NCBI RefSeq assembly: GCF_030463565.1
Contig: NC_134643.1
Coordinates: forward strand, 44,058,221 to 44,122,220
Length of the DNA stretch: 64,000 nt
Reading direction: 5' to 3'
From: Pelecanus crispus
Lineage: Eukaryota > Chordata > Aves > Pelecaniformes > Pelecanidae
The notes below the pieces were generated by a model. It was not told the DNA's origin. It worked only from the letters and a program-made list of their open reading frames with translations, and did no database searches. The position numbers and the translations under genes were made by a program. The first letter of the stretch is position 1, and the number at the start of each line of letters is the position of its first letter. Below, one piece after another: positions 13,609-27,100 of this stretch.

Positions 13609-16059
13609 GTAGGCACTCCAGACCTTGCTTTTTGTTTGTCAGCTTGAAAGTTGGGATCTAGATATTTTGTCTACATAAAGCTTACAAGTTGTGGTTAATT
13701 CTGTTGGCTGAATGCTTCGGTGTGATGAGTCAGCCCGGGACTGACACATTGCTGATATGCACTATCCAGACAGTCTAGAGGATACTACAGAAGAAACAAA
13801 AGAGTCATTAACCCCAGTGACTCTGCTGTGGACAGACAGACAAGAGATAAGCTAAGGGTAAGGTCTGAACTTGAAAAACAGTTCCACAAGTGAGCCAGCA
13901 CAACAGCTAAATACTGCCAACATGCTGCAGCTGTCCTGCCTCCACTTTCTTCCTTCTCTTTCCTTCTTGGAGGCATCAGGCCTGCTGTGAGAGCAGTATG
14001 GTTTGTTGCGCTGGTCTGTGCATATTGAAGGGACAGACTTCCAAGAACAACTCTGATTCCGTCGCTAGCTGTTTGAAACTCTGAAACATAAATCCAGGTG
14101 GAAGAAGACCTGCCACAGAGATCTGATAACACTTCATTGGTCTTGTCTTCCCACCTCTCTCTTTTACTTATGCCTTCCTCCAGTCCCCCTGAACAATCCA
14201 GTCCCACTAGAGGCATGCAAGCATGAGCTGCTCTGCTGTGCCCTGAGCCTGTGCCTTGTGTCAGCTGAGCTCTTCCAGAAGGGGTATGAGATAATCAGGG
14301 TAAAACCCTTCAGTACATCATTCTGCATGCAGGTGCTGCTGCATGTTAACTATGTTGAAGATAGAATTCAGCCTTTCCATAGCCCTGTTGGATTGCCTCC
14401 TCTTAAATGTTTCCTTACCAGGAGCTCATCTGGAATCCTCTTGGGCCTCAGCTGCTGTGTTTGAGAAGGTCTGATTCAATCATGTTCTTTCTCAGCACCA
14501 GGTAAGACATCTCCAAACACTTCTTCTGAAAGATGACACTGTCTTTTCTTCCACCTTCGCCCATTCCAAGGCATGCAGTGATGTCTCCCATTTACCATGC
14601 TCAACAGGATGTTTTCTGGACACACTGGTTCCGCCATACTTTAAGAAAAATATCTGTTGCTAGTGTATGGATGGAAACAGAAAGGGGGACTTCAGAGACA
14701 AGCTTTAGCTCTGACATCAGGAAAGGTTTTTTAAAACTGTGGCTTGGATTCCTACCTCTTCTTAAAAGAGGTGCCAAAGAGCCCAGCCAATAGAGCTGGT
14801 TCCAGGTGGCAGTTGGTTTTTTTAACTTGCCTCAGGTACTATCAGAAAATGCCCATCTTTCTCTATTGTCCACCTTCCCCAGGCCAGGCTGGACCATGCT
14901 GTGACTCCTGACATGTTAAAGGTTTTCTGCATCCTGGAAATCCTCTTTCCTGCTGTGAGCCTGGAAAACACATCCCAAGCCTCAAGAGTTGTTCCTATGA
15001 AATAAAGATGTTGGTACCTATAAAAGATGCTGGCTTTCCTGTTCAGATGTCAAAACACACATTTAGCTTTTGTTTCATACAGCTACCCACTTGTTTGAAG
15101 TTGCGAGCACATGCTGAGTGTAAGTTTCCTTCTTTCCTTGTTTCAAAGTGTACTCTGCATGTCTGTATAAAAGTATCTCTAAGCGTAGGAAATCCTTCTT
15201 CCTTTCATTGTGCATCTATTGGCCATGTCATTCATTTGTGTAAACACAAAGGTGAATTTTGAAAAAGTGGAAAATCCCAAGCACTTAATTGAATTAACTC
15301 ATTTTTTGCCTTTCAGTAGATTGTATTTACCTCACTTTGCAAAGTGTAACACTCCTGAAACTTTCCACATGTTTCTGAGGGATCCAAACCCCCTAGGGGC
15401 TCAAGGCATCTGATTAATCAGGGATGACTCAGATTGCTGTGTAAGCCTGGCCACAGACAGAGTGGTCTCCATCTCACTGGAAATCATCTGGAGGGTGTAA
15501 ATTATATAAAAACTAGAAATTATTAATTCATATAGACAGAAATAAGTTGTACGGAGATAGTTAACTGTTGCAGTACTCAGAAGAGCTCTTCTCCAGGGCA
15601 TGTGCTCTCAAGCCACGTAGATAGCCAGCCAGGCTGTGGGGTGATGGAGAAGGCTGTTACTGCTGCCCGCTGCAGCATCTGACCTTTCAGCCCTATAACA
15701 CAAGAAACCCGGAGCGGCTGTATAGTCTCCAGCAGCCAGAGAAGGGCTGATCCAGCCTGGGTTAGCATAGGCGACCTTGCTTAGTAGGATTACAGCAACA
15801 ACAGCGGCTGTGTAGTCAAGTGTTTCCATATGACTTTGAAGTGTATTTTTTCTTTTTCATAAATAGATAGCTATCTTGTTTCCCCAAAGAAGAACAGAGC
15901 GTGGTTTCACTTCCCAAGGACACCCACGTGCCTGTGTGCAGGAAGGAAACATCTGTGCATGTGAGCAGGGGTGGTGAGGAGTTTTTGCTCTGTGCTGGTC
16001 AAGCCACTTGAAGGTTTTATATACAGCGAGTAGTGTGGTACTCAGGAGTATTTCAGGGC
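13609..16059. other. Intergenic DNA, no gene recognised
   Basis: A 143-codon minus-strand ORF at 13785-14216 is the longest but has no recognisable domain, no splice context and no conserved look. I see no transposon signature. Confidence 0.65.
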
Positions 16060-17007
16060 TAGTATCAGGGAGTGTGAGAGGGCAATAGACTGGTGGAGTC
16101 GCACCCTGCCGTCCCTGGGGCCAGGGCAGCAGGCGGAGGCCCCACAAGGAGCGGAGGATCCCCTGCCCTCTTGCCGGCAAGCAGAAGGAGGGGATCCAAG
16201 AGACGGGGGGGAATGGAAACAGGTCCCTGCCCGGGGAGGCAGGCGAATCCCCTCCCGGCCTCCCTCACCTTCCCAGCTGCCCCTACACAACAGATATGGG
16301 GCTCTGGGAGTTGAGGGCCAGGCAAGTGGGGAGGGAGGTGAAGGTGAAGGTGAAGGTCCAGCCAGGGGGTTGCCGAGGGCCAGTCAGTCAACCCCACAGA
16401 TTACGACTACCCCTGTTAAGAAAAAAAGGAGGGTAATTGTGGTAGGCTGTGAGGCCGCACCTGGAATACTGTGTCCAGTTTTGGGCCCCTCAGTACAAGA
16501 AGGACATTGAGGTGCTGGAGCATGTCCAGAGAAGGGCAATGAAGCTGGTGAAGGGTCTGGAGCACAGGCCTTATGAGGAGCGGCTGAGGGAACTGGGGTT
16601 GTTTATCCTGGAGAAGAGGAGGCTGAGGGGAGACCTTATCGCTCCCTACAACTACCTGAAAGGAGGCTGTAGTGAGGTGGGTGTTGGGCTCTTCTCCCAC
16701 ATAGTTAGCAATAGGATGAGAGGAAATGGGCTCAAGCTGCGCCAGGGGAGGTTTAGGTTGGATATTAGGAAAAATGTCTTCATGGAAAGGGTAGTCAAGC
16801 ATTGGAACAGGCTGCCCAGAGAGGTGGTGGAGTCCCCATCCCTGAAAGTGTTCAAAAAATGGGAAGATGTGGCACTCTGGGACATGGTTTAGTCTAGTCT
16901 ACCCTTGATTGGTTTAGTGTGGACTTGGTAGTGTAGGTTAATGGTTGGACTGGATGATCTTAAAGGTCTTTTCCAACCTAAACGATTCTATGATTCCATG
17001 ATTCTAG
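16060..17007 (+). mobile_element. CR1 LINE, internally deleted, with intact 3' tail
   Basis: The 3' part (16443-17007) encodes a recognisable CR1 ORF2 C-terminus, with [20 protein letters not shown], then [20 protein letters not shown], and ends in the CR1 tail CCAACCTAAACGATTCTATG. The part before it (about 16060-16442) reads LHNRYGALGVEGQ and [14 protein letters not shown], which belong near the CR1 ORF1/ORF2 border. The endonuclease and most of the reverse transcriptase are missing between them. The 5' limit is approximate. The copy is dead. Confidence 0.88.
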
Positions 17008-20000
17008 AGATGGGGTTTTAAATTTGTTTTACATTTTGCTTGCTGTGCATGAGATGACAAAGAAAATTAATTGGAGGGGCCATAGCTGCACTGTCACTGA
17101 GTCTGAGTAATGGCCAGCAGCCTGCCTGGAGATGAGATCTGTGTCTGGTGGGACTGGAAACTGTGCCCAGCCTGACCAGGTGCAGGCCATTTCCAGGGGA
17201 CCTGGCAGGACCTGGAAGGCATCTGCGTGCCACCCAAACTCTGTGATGCCCACATATCGTGTGGCGCTACCACACATCATATGGCACAAACGATGTGGCC
17301 CAGGACCTCTGTGCTTCCCCAGCCACTCCAGTCCCCAAGGAGATGTTGGCACAGACAGGGAGTCTGTGGGACAGCGGGGAACAAGTGCCCTGCAGCCCCT
17401 CTCTCTTACTGTTACCTACCGACAGTATTAGTGGGTCATTTTTTATGAGAGAAGGTACACAGGTAGTTTATAGCTGCCAGAAAGGTGGAACAGATGAATA
17501 CCTCAGAGGCTATCCACTTCAAAAGAGAAAGAAGCCAGAAAGATCTAACACAAAGCTACCGTTTGGTTGCTGGCCACTCATGCTGTTTCTGGAAAATGGT
17601 TTGGAAACTTACGGGGCTTTAAGCTGCAGTAAATCAACATTTAAAAAGAAATAGGTTCTCCTGCCCTCCTTATCCATTAGATGATGATGTTGATTCAAAA
17701 TGTTTGCGGTGCTGAAGGTCCTATTCAAAGTGATAGCGGCTTTGAATCCCACCTGTCAAGACTGGGTCTTAACAAATGTCTCCTTGGAAATTAGTGTTAT
17801 GGGCCTAATCTGGCAGTCACTGCTTTGGAAGAGCCCAGAAGCTTTGTCTGTAAAAGGATGGCAGGAGGGTATTCTGTGGCATTTCTAATCCCAATTGCTA
17901 TAAACTGTAATAGGATCTGTAATGCTTCAGTTGTTTGGACGGGTGGATTGGCAATTTTCTTTTTCTTCTTCTGGCATTTTCCCAATTTTTTTTCTTATTA
18001 GAAATGCATATATAGGAAATAATATTCTACTTTATGGAATTGGTCAGAAACTGGACAAAAATCACTTAGACTGAGCAGTGACTGATCCCGTTCTGAAGTA
18101 ATTCCTGAATTACAAATGTTCCTCGGCTCCCCATCGTGCTCTCTTCTCCAAGCCTGGCAGCTCTCTTCATTCCCAGGCATTCCCTTCATTCCCAGCTTGT
18201 AATGTCTAAGATGAAACACTATTAAATATAATTAAACATATTTAGGAGACACAATCTGCTACTGTGCCGGTATCTATAATAACAGAGGTGCTTAAAAACT
18301 GCACAGAAAAAGAGAACTCCATTTTTTCAAATGTAGCACACCTACCACTTAGTAATGATTCTGTCAAACTGAATCTCCATGCCCTACTGTTAAAAACAAG
18401 GCATCTGGTATAGTATTCATTTCCAGAAATCTTTTTTTCTACTGTCTGAAAATGGCCTCTTATGTTACTATGATGATTTTAAAATACACCAGAAATATAT
18501 TTTCCTGCATAGCTATTCATTCTGCCTTAAGAATATAGAAAAAACAGATGGGACTCATTTTCTCTTACTTGGTCCAAACATTTCAACAAGTGGGTTATTT
18601 TCCTTACCAGCCTTTGGACTCCCCACTGTTCTTAATAGGATTATTTGGATAAATAAACTGATCCAACTTTGGCCCTTTATTAATCATACACCTGAGGCAG
18701 AACATGCAGAAGTTAATGGAAAGAAAGGATGTCTGCTCTGGTAAGAAATGAGCTAATGTTGCTTTACTATGAAAAGGCATAAAATTCTTCTTGCATGAAA
18801 AAAAAATTAATTTTTTTTGTCATAAACCTCGAGTTTTATTTCTGCTATAGTTCAGCAAACACCAAAAAGTGAACAGGTTAGAACATAGTTTGGGAGGGGA
18901 AAAGAAGGAAGACTTATTATAAGTACCTTATGGTTTACAGATGTTCCAGGTAGGCATATAGATGTCTCTTTTGTTTCAGAGTTATCCCTGTACTATTTTA
19001 CCAATGTTCAAACTCATTTCTCCCTTTGAGGGTCTATCTACCTCACCTACAGTTGGAAGAAAACAGGTTACAGTCTTGCATGCAGCAAAGGCAAGATAAG
19101 AAATTCAAACAATGAAACAAAAGCAGTTTCCACTATAGATAAGAAAGGAAAATTCTCAAAAAATGAAATTATGAAGTAAAATAGGATGGAAATTCTCATT
19201 CTTTTCCTTCAGAAGTGAATGAATTAACAACGCAAGGATGCAATGAGATACATGTATCAGTGATAGATTTCAAAGACAATATTGAGTTGGAGATCCTGAA
19301 CAAGGGAAATTAAAAGCTGATCAGTGCTGTTAGTATGCAGATCACAGAAGAGGTGCAGGTTAAACTCCCATGTCATCCTAGATGGCCTTCATGTTATTCC
19401 CAAGCTCTGATTGTCAAGTTGCTGAAGCTGTAGTAAAATGTGCCAATGGGCTGTACCTACATTTGAGGTGAAATATTTTGATGCTGGGAATGACTGCCAT
19501 GACTGAGGTGCTCTAACACGCCACTGTGTGTAATGTTTCTTGCTTCCTCCTCATCATGTGGCCTTTTTGTAGAGGAATTACAGGATCATAAGTGCAATGG
19601 AACTGATGCTGTGATGGAGTGGAAGTAGGAGTGGGACCTTGTACCCTTGTACCTGATGACTGAAGGTATAAGTGACATTGATGTGTTGTCCCAGCATGCA
19701 AGAAAACATGCATTGCAAACAGATAGAACAGTGGAAGAGGTCATTGTCTACTCCTTTTTTTCCCTGCTGGGCTGCCAAAAGCTCCTGTTTGCTCAGATCT
19801 GCTAGTAGGGCTACTCATGACACTCCCTTCATTGGTTCGGTCCACATGAACTGGGTTAACCAATACCTACAAATGGAGTTGTTTAGACTAACAGAAGTGA
19901 TTAAGGAGATGCTTTCCTGAGGAGCAGGGGAGAGTGGTGATGAGTGGTTTGCAGCAAGCTAAGAGCACTCATCTCTTTGGCTGGTGGAGTTGCATTTGTC

Positions 20001-23000
20001 CTTGGTATCAGGCCCTGCTGTGAATTTGGCCTAGTGAATTTATCACCCTGTAAAGGTGGAGCTGGTTCCAACTGTGAATTCAAAGACCAGGCATATAACT
20101 TTAATGCTTTTACCAACTCCTTCAGCTAGAACTGCATTAGGACAGTTAGCTATGGCACCTGAGAAACTAACCAGATCTGTGAAAGCATTTTTTTCAAGCA
20201 ATCCTCTTATTTGTTATATAAAGGACTCATTAAAAATAAGTCAATAAAAATAAGTGTGGAAGAGTATGCAGGTAATAGCACTGTACTATAATTTCTCTTT
20301 ATATTAGATACTATGGGAATAAACCAAGCAGACAGAGCAGCATATTTGACAAGAGGTAGAGGAGATGACTCTGCACAAGGTCATTTTGTTTCTGGACAAG
20401 ACATTTGTTGCAGCTGCAGTATTGTTCTGCTTTGGATGAGAAGGGTGTGCAATAGATTTTTTAATGAAATATTTAAGACAGTTGTTCCTGATATGAATGT
20501 GGTCTAATGAACACTGTGTACTAATCTCTGTTAATGTTGACAGTGCCTGTGACCTTGGATAAATCATTGCATCTCTTTGTGCGTATCCCCATCTATAAAA
20601 TGTCTTCCTCACAGATACGTAGTGAAGATTCATTAGTTAATGTTTATAAAGTGCTTTGAAGACATAAATATGGTTATTACTTTAACAACTCTGAAGTTTA
20701 TGAGATTAAGAGGGCCTCTTACCCTTTGCATCCTACTCATCAGTTGGGGGCTACAGTAACCATCCCATAAATAAACGCATCATTCACATCAATCTTTACA
20801 CATATCTGTTATCTGCTACTAAACATCTATAATTCTACATGGTCACTGGTTATCCACTGTCTGTGAGTGCCTAATCTTTTGTAGCAATTAAGGAATAAAT
20901 TATGTTCATTTTTATGAAAATTGTACACTAGAGATGAGAATTTTTTGCATGCGCCAGTATGATTTGTCACTCCAAGCAGCTACAGGATGATTTTTTTTCC
21001 AATCATTCCTTTATTTATGTAATCTAGAGCACCTCATTTCCCAGGCAAACAGCAAAATCCTATCTGGACCTGGGGGTGCCATTAAAATGAAATAAGTTTG
21101 AAATTCATAAGTTTATTGTGTGCCGAATCTCTGGAAGACATTGGCAGGTATTGTTGTAAATGTCTTTTCTGAGCTTCCAGATTAATATACCCAGCTGATA
21201 TACCTCTGCTTTTTATGCTGTAGCTTAATATGCTACAGGAGATCTCTCTAGCACAGTGAAGCAATAGAAGTCTTGATGAGAGCTATTGAAAAAATGTGAA
21301 TGCTCGTAAAAGCCTGACTAGCAATCATATATATTGCTGAACCTCATATTTCCACCAATGAAAACGGAATCAGACTTTGTCCCAAGTTGGTTGGTAATAT
21401 CTTTTTTTGGCCTTTTTGGCAAAAAAAACCTGCAGTGCCATGGAAATAAGCAGGAGGTGTCAACTCTTAGAGTAGTTCAGCATTGCTCTGATTCGTATGT
21501 TGATGTATGGTCCCTGTGCTAACGAAAAATAAGTGTACAGTTATTTCTCATTAGTATAGTCCATGCCTCCATTTCCCTCTGGTCTTCTGTTCTTTTGTAT
21601 TGTTGAATGAGTTCATTTGTACCATGAAGAAGGGCAGGATATGTGGAGATATGAGGAACAGGAGCTGTGTGTTTAGCATAGCATGACATGGGCCATGAAA
21701 AACTGGATGACACAACTTTCCTCTACCAGGAAGGATCATCAGGAAGAAAGACCAGGAAAACCATGAGCACCTATTCGTTGATGACAAGACCAACTGTGAA
21801 GAGACAGGTGTTTTGGTTTTGCTGCCATCTAGCAGAAGATAGACAGCCTGACACCCACCCACCCGCTGGGACAGAGAAGCAAATTAGATTCCTGAGGTAG
21901 GTGGGGGATAACATGGATTTGGGCTGAGGTCTAAGCTGGCCATTCTGTGTTACTGGTTGACTGTTAAAATGTGGCTTGGTTTTAGAAGAGCAGTTACTAG
22001 GCTGCTGTTCCCTCCTGTTTGTCTTTACTTGTCTTCTTCAAGTGCAGAAGTAGCTGAGACTCACTCATATCACTGGAGGAGTGAACCAGGCTGCAGCTGC
22101 CCCGTTGGTTGAGATGTGTGGACAAAGATAAAGAGATTTAAAAGAATTCAGATATACTCTCTAAAGACAAACCTGCTCAGCAAGAGAAGAACCTTTTTCT
22201 TGCTAAGGACTGGATTTCTGGGGAAAGGAAAGCACTCCTCATGTGTACAGAACACATTTAATAATAATCAGTTAATAATAACAGTTACTTTGATCTAGGT
22301 TTGGTCATGCTAAAACAAGAAAAAAAAAAAAGAAAAAGCTTTAGCTTCTAAAGCATTTCAAGCAAGTCGTTAGCTGATTCTCAGTTTATACTGCTTTATC
22401 ATCTGAACCGTCTTGAACAAAGCTTAGTTACGTAATGATTGTTAGGCTCCTAAATGAGTTTCCTTTCCTGTAATTATTAATCCTCCAGCTTCCTTCTTTC
22501 TTGCAATCTCATTTTCTCCTGCAGTGTATGTTCCTTTCGCAGGGACAGATAACTAGATCTTGCAGACAGTCATTTATGGTCTGTGTTCATTAGTTCACAG
22601 GCAAAGGAAGCTAAGCAGACTCTGCTCTGATTTTCCTTTTGTTCAATGGAAACTGAATATTTATTATGGTTTTGTTGCTGAGGGAAAGTTCAATTGCTAA
22701 TGTAACACAGGCTAAAAAATCGCAGAAAGAGAAATGTTTCATCTTCTGGAAAAACTGAGCTAACATGTATTTTCCAGGGAAGGAAAAAAACTGCTAAACC
22801 TGAGTCGAGGTGATTGAAATGTGCCTGTGAGGCTAACAAACATTGTAAGAATCTTGTGATTAGGCTCAGACTAAGGATTAACCAGATGTCTCAGCCTGAA
22901 GGTTAAGCTTTAAAAGAAACTGAGGCAAGTTAAGATACAGGTATATACAGACAAATCACCCAGGTAAGTGTGCCCTGTAGCAGTGTTCATTATATGATTA

Positions 23001-23928
23001 GAAGTAAGTAATTTTTCCTGCCAGATCAGATTAGGCTGAATTTTTTAAAAGATAAAGCGAGAAGTTTTATTCCCACTTTTTTTCTTTTGGACATCACAAT
23101 ATGGCAACAGTCATTTGTCTGTGACCAACCATCAGAAGCAACAAGACCCACACTCAGCTGAGTTTCTGGGCTGCTGCTTTTTCCTAGGGCATATGAATTC
23201 AGCAGTAAATCATGTTCTAGGTCTCTAAATTACATTAGATGTCATGTGCATGCAAATATGTGTTAGAAAGTTTAAGAAATCCTTGGGTGGGGATGTTGAC
23301 CAACTTTCCTTCCCGCTCAGGTGCAGGTGGCTGAGGAAGGTCAGTGAGGGAGCATGGGGCATGCCTCACCTTCCTCGCTGGCGCTGTTGGCTGGACAATT
23401 CCCTTCAGCAGAGCCTAGGGAAGCTCTCAAGGGGATAAGGCTGGGCTGCATGTTCAGCACCTCCAGAGACAAGTGGTCCGCTTCACACTGGCAGGGTGAT
23501 GGGCAGGAGGAAGGGAGCTGGGGAAGTGAGGGTGTCCAAGAAACCATCATGGCCCATCAAGATGCGTGGGGCTGCTGGGAGGAAAAGCCTGGGTGCTGTG
23601 GGACCCTGCCCTATACACTGCGGGTGCTGCCTTCATGAGAAGGAACTCACAGCTCCTCCTCTAAGTCTCCTTTTAATTTTGCAGTAGGGCTATTCTTAAA
23701 ATATTTTATTGCACAAGCCTTCTTCAACTATTTCTTTTTCATCAAGTCCAGTGGACCAGAAGGGAACGGTGTCTCTGCTCAGATGTGCACCAGTAACCAG
23801 CCCTGAAGAGCTCACCCCCTCTAGTGTGATGTCCGCAGTGCGGTGACACGGACTGCGTATGCTCTTGGTTGGGCTCAGCAGAATTCATGGTGAGCCTCTG
23901 CCCCTAGTTAAGAAGTAAAACATTCATT
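17008..23928. other. Intergenic DNA, no gene recognised
   Basis: A GC-richer stretch at about 17100-17420 follows the CR1 and may be further worn repeat, but I cannot prove it. The rest is AT-rich with no supported gene or element. Confidence 0.65.
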
Positions 23929-24102
23929 GAATCGTTTAGGTTGGAAAAGACCTTTAAGATCATCCAGTCCAACCAACAGAATCATAGAATCGTTTAGGTT
24001 GGAAAAGACCTTTAAGATCATCCAGTCCAACCAATAGAATCATAGAATCGTTTAGGTTGGAAAAGACCTTTAAGATCATCCAGTCCAACCAACAGAATCA
24101 TA
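23929..24102 (-). repeat. Three tandem 58-bp copies of a CR1 3' tail
   Basis: Units start at 23929, 23987 and 24045, each exactly 58 bp. They read GAATCGTTTAGGTTGG, then AAAGACCTTTAAGATCATCC, on the plus strand, so the CR1 tail is on the minus strand. I see one base difference (AACAG versus AATAG) among the copies. The sequence is the same subfamily tail found at 16950-17007 on the plus strand. No CR1 coding part is attached. Confidence 0.95.
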
Positions 24103-27100
24103 TATGCTTAAGTAAAATAAATGACCTTAACCAAGGGAGAAAATGAGAGAATAACTTAAGCTTTAAAACAAAATAGCTTTCAAAGCACACTGTCAGTCTC
24201 ACCCAAATAATTGTTTAAAACCCAGTAAAGTTAAATCAAATAGACTATTTTGTAAAAATGAGAATGTCTCAGGCTGCAGAAATGTGCATTTAAGCCATCT
24301 AAGCAACACTATTGTGACAGTACAATTATGATTTTAAAACAGATTAAAATAAATTGATTTTTGCATCAATCTACTGGTGCCTTTACAATCATGTCAGTCT
24401 TTCTGAAGTCCACCTCGGTGCACGTTTCCTTTCTGGACTGGGAACTCCTAGGAACTCCAGGGTGCATTCCTGTTTTATGTTCACCAGATCAAGACTGGTT
24501 GAATTAGGGCTGTTTTGAACTGAGATTTGTACCTGCTATCTAAATCCAACCTGCCATCTGAAAGCAAAGGGTCTGTAAACCTAAGTGCCAATCAGATTCA
24601 AAGAAAGTAGAGTTATGTGCATGCTCTTTATATTATTCTGACTTACTGCTTCTTCCTCTATTAAATCACTCAAGGTCAAGCACTTTCTGTGATAATTTAC
24701 TTATATTTGGTCTAGCGATTGCAATGGAGTACGTCTGTGCCAGCACATTCTCTTTAACTGTAGGATGTTAATGGTGATCCTCTGAGTATACTTTAACTTG
24801 AATTAAATTTTCAGGGCAGGAATTATGTTTCCAGATGTGTGTATTGGGTAAGGGGACTCTCTTCCAGGACAGGGTCCCAAGATGCTTTTTGCGCAAGCAA
24901 TAAATGCAGCTAATTAGAGGAGGCAGAGAGACGTGTCTTTCCTTTTGCAGAGGGTGTATGGTATTGCCCAGAAAAGGACAGTTTGTCCAACCAACACAGA
25001 GTTAGCTAACACAAAAATCCAGTCTTGGGTGATGGATTTATGGGCTACTGACAAGTGACCACAAGCAGGAAATAGCAAAGCTTCTAAAACCACCACCATC
25101 TCTATTATAAATGTGGCTTTATGACTTTTAACATAACATTGCTAGTATTCACTCACTGTTCAGTGTGTTTTATTCATTCCTTTTAATGTGTCTGTTTTTC
25201 ACAGAGGAGGAAAATGTGGATATTTTAATGTCTTCTCTGTAAGATTTTCACTCCCTCACTCATACCAACAGTTCTTTGCGTGCAAATAACTGAATGGACA
25301 ATTTTGCTACCAGCAGTGACTTACAAGTTCAAGCAGATGTCAGTTAGGCAAAGTCATGGAACAATGTTACAGGAACTGTGGTTTGGAAGCTTGATGTTAA
25401 CCACATTGAACCTATTTATTCTGCTGTGTGAAGGTTGATAGCTTTGTGGAAAAAAATGTCAAGAGCTATCAAGGAAAACACTCTCTGGGAATTCTCAAAA
25501 GCTGAAAGCTTTTTAGAAACATACAGAGAGAATTTTAAATTTTGCAGAAAATGTGAGGAAGGGCATCTTTCTCTCCAAGATGGAAACCATGAGCAGAAAT
25601 AGAAATGATTGCCTGTGTCCCCCTGCCATTGAGATATTTCTACTCTCAGAGAATTTGTGGCTACTTGGAAAAGCTCCTATCTAGGTAGAACCACAATAAA
25701 CATAAGGAAAACTGAAAGAGATGCCAAGATAGTGTCATCTATGTTATTTAAACTGTTTAGAAACTAGAAAAAACACTCTGTGTTTTTATCATGCATAGAT
25801 TTAGTTTCCTGCCCAACAAGGCAAGCTGGGATTATTCGCTGCTCTTTGGAATATGAGTGCCATATGATCACTCTGTAATACTGGGAAGAAGAGTGGGGTG
25901 GGTCTTACAAGACAGAGACCATCTCTGGAGGCAGTAGCATCGTTTGACCCTTGGCACAGCCAGTGTCTTTGACTTCATCTGAGACCAAAGACTCTGTCAG
26001 CTTAATAGCTATTAGCTTTTCATCAAGAGGCAGCAGTTATGCACCTTACCAATTGTTTGAAATGCCCATCCAGCAGAATAAATGCCCAGTACACAGGTTA
26101 TATGCTGCGTCATAGCCCACAGCCTGAAGAAATACATGTACCTGGCTACAAAGGGGGAAAATGAGGGCAGGCACTGGCAAGTTGGCTGGACCCAGAAGCC
26201 TGTTTCATTCTTGCAGCTGAGTTAATGTCCAGCAGTGCCGTGTTTCTAGGAGCAGATACTGCATTTGTTCCTGCATGGGACAGTGCTAGTGCTTGCCAGA
26301 ACGCTGGACCAATGCATTGACTTGTTCAGGGTCCTTTTACACCCCTCCTACATGGGGCTGTATGTCACATACACGTCTGAAAAAAAAAAACATTTTGGTT
26401 AAAGTATATTTGGATCATGAGCATTATTTGGGTCTAGAGTGCAGCATTACAGATTTGGTTATCTAAGGCCACCATCAATTTGAAGTCACCTGGTGAGACC
26501 TTTTGTGATGCAGAACTGAGTGGCTGTAGTTTTGCTGCTGCTGAAGGCTTGTGGATGGTTAAAGTGAAGCTAAGAAAGCTTCTTGCTCAGCCTCACAGTT
26601 GGTGTTTTCTTAGAAATCAGCAAGCTATTGATGTGGACAAAGCTTTGCAGAACTCAAGCATGTCAGTTCTTCTCTAGTGAAGGATGTTCTCACTTGTCTG
26701 TCCTCTGAGATCCCCATTATTAAGATGGACCTGTGTCTAGGACTTTCTGGAAATTGTAGGTTTCTTAGGGCCAAAATAAACCTTTTTTATGTTCTGTCTG
26801 AAGAAGGTGTTTGGAAGGGGAACCAACAGCAAGTGCATTAAGAACCATGACAGAATGGTGTTGAATAGATGAGGAACACTGCTAAATGTGCTGTTAAGAG
26901 CTCATGGAGACCATACCACTTCTACCTCCCCATGCTTCTCTTCCTGGGAGGAAAAAAAATCAAGCCCTATATAGTCAAATAGTAGTTTTATAGGGTAGTG
27001 GACTTCATCTGTCTGTGCTAGCTAGAAAACCCATTTAGCACTTTTTCTCAGCTCTTCAAATACAACCTACTTGGTATGGATATTAATGTGATTTTCCTGG

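Noticed and set aside
13785..14216. A 143-codon minus-strand ORF as a gene
   Set aside because: No recognisable domain, no splice sites fitting a longer model, and mixed-character residues as expected of a chance ORF.
16449..16892. A 147-codon ORF as a host gene
   Set aside because: Its sequence is the CR1 ORF2 C-terminus and is followed by the CR1 tail; it is a retrotransposon remnant.
17132..17431. GTNDVA-like peptide in a GC-rich block after the CR1, suggesting CR1 endonuclease
   Set aside because: Only a handful of residues fit and the surrounding CR1 landmarks are missing. A chance match cannot be excluded.
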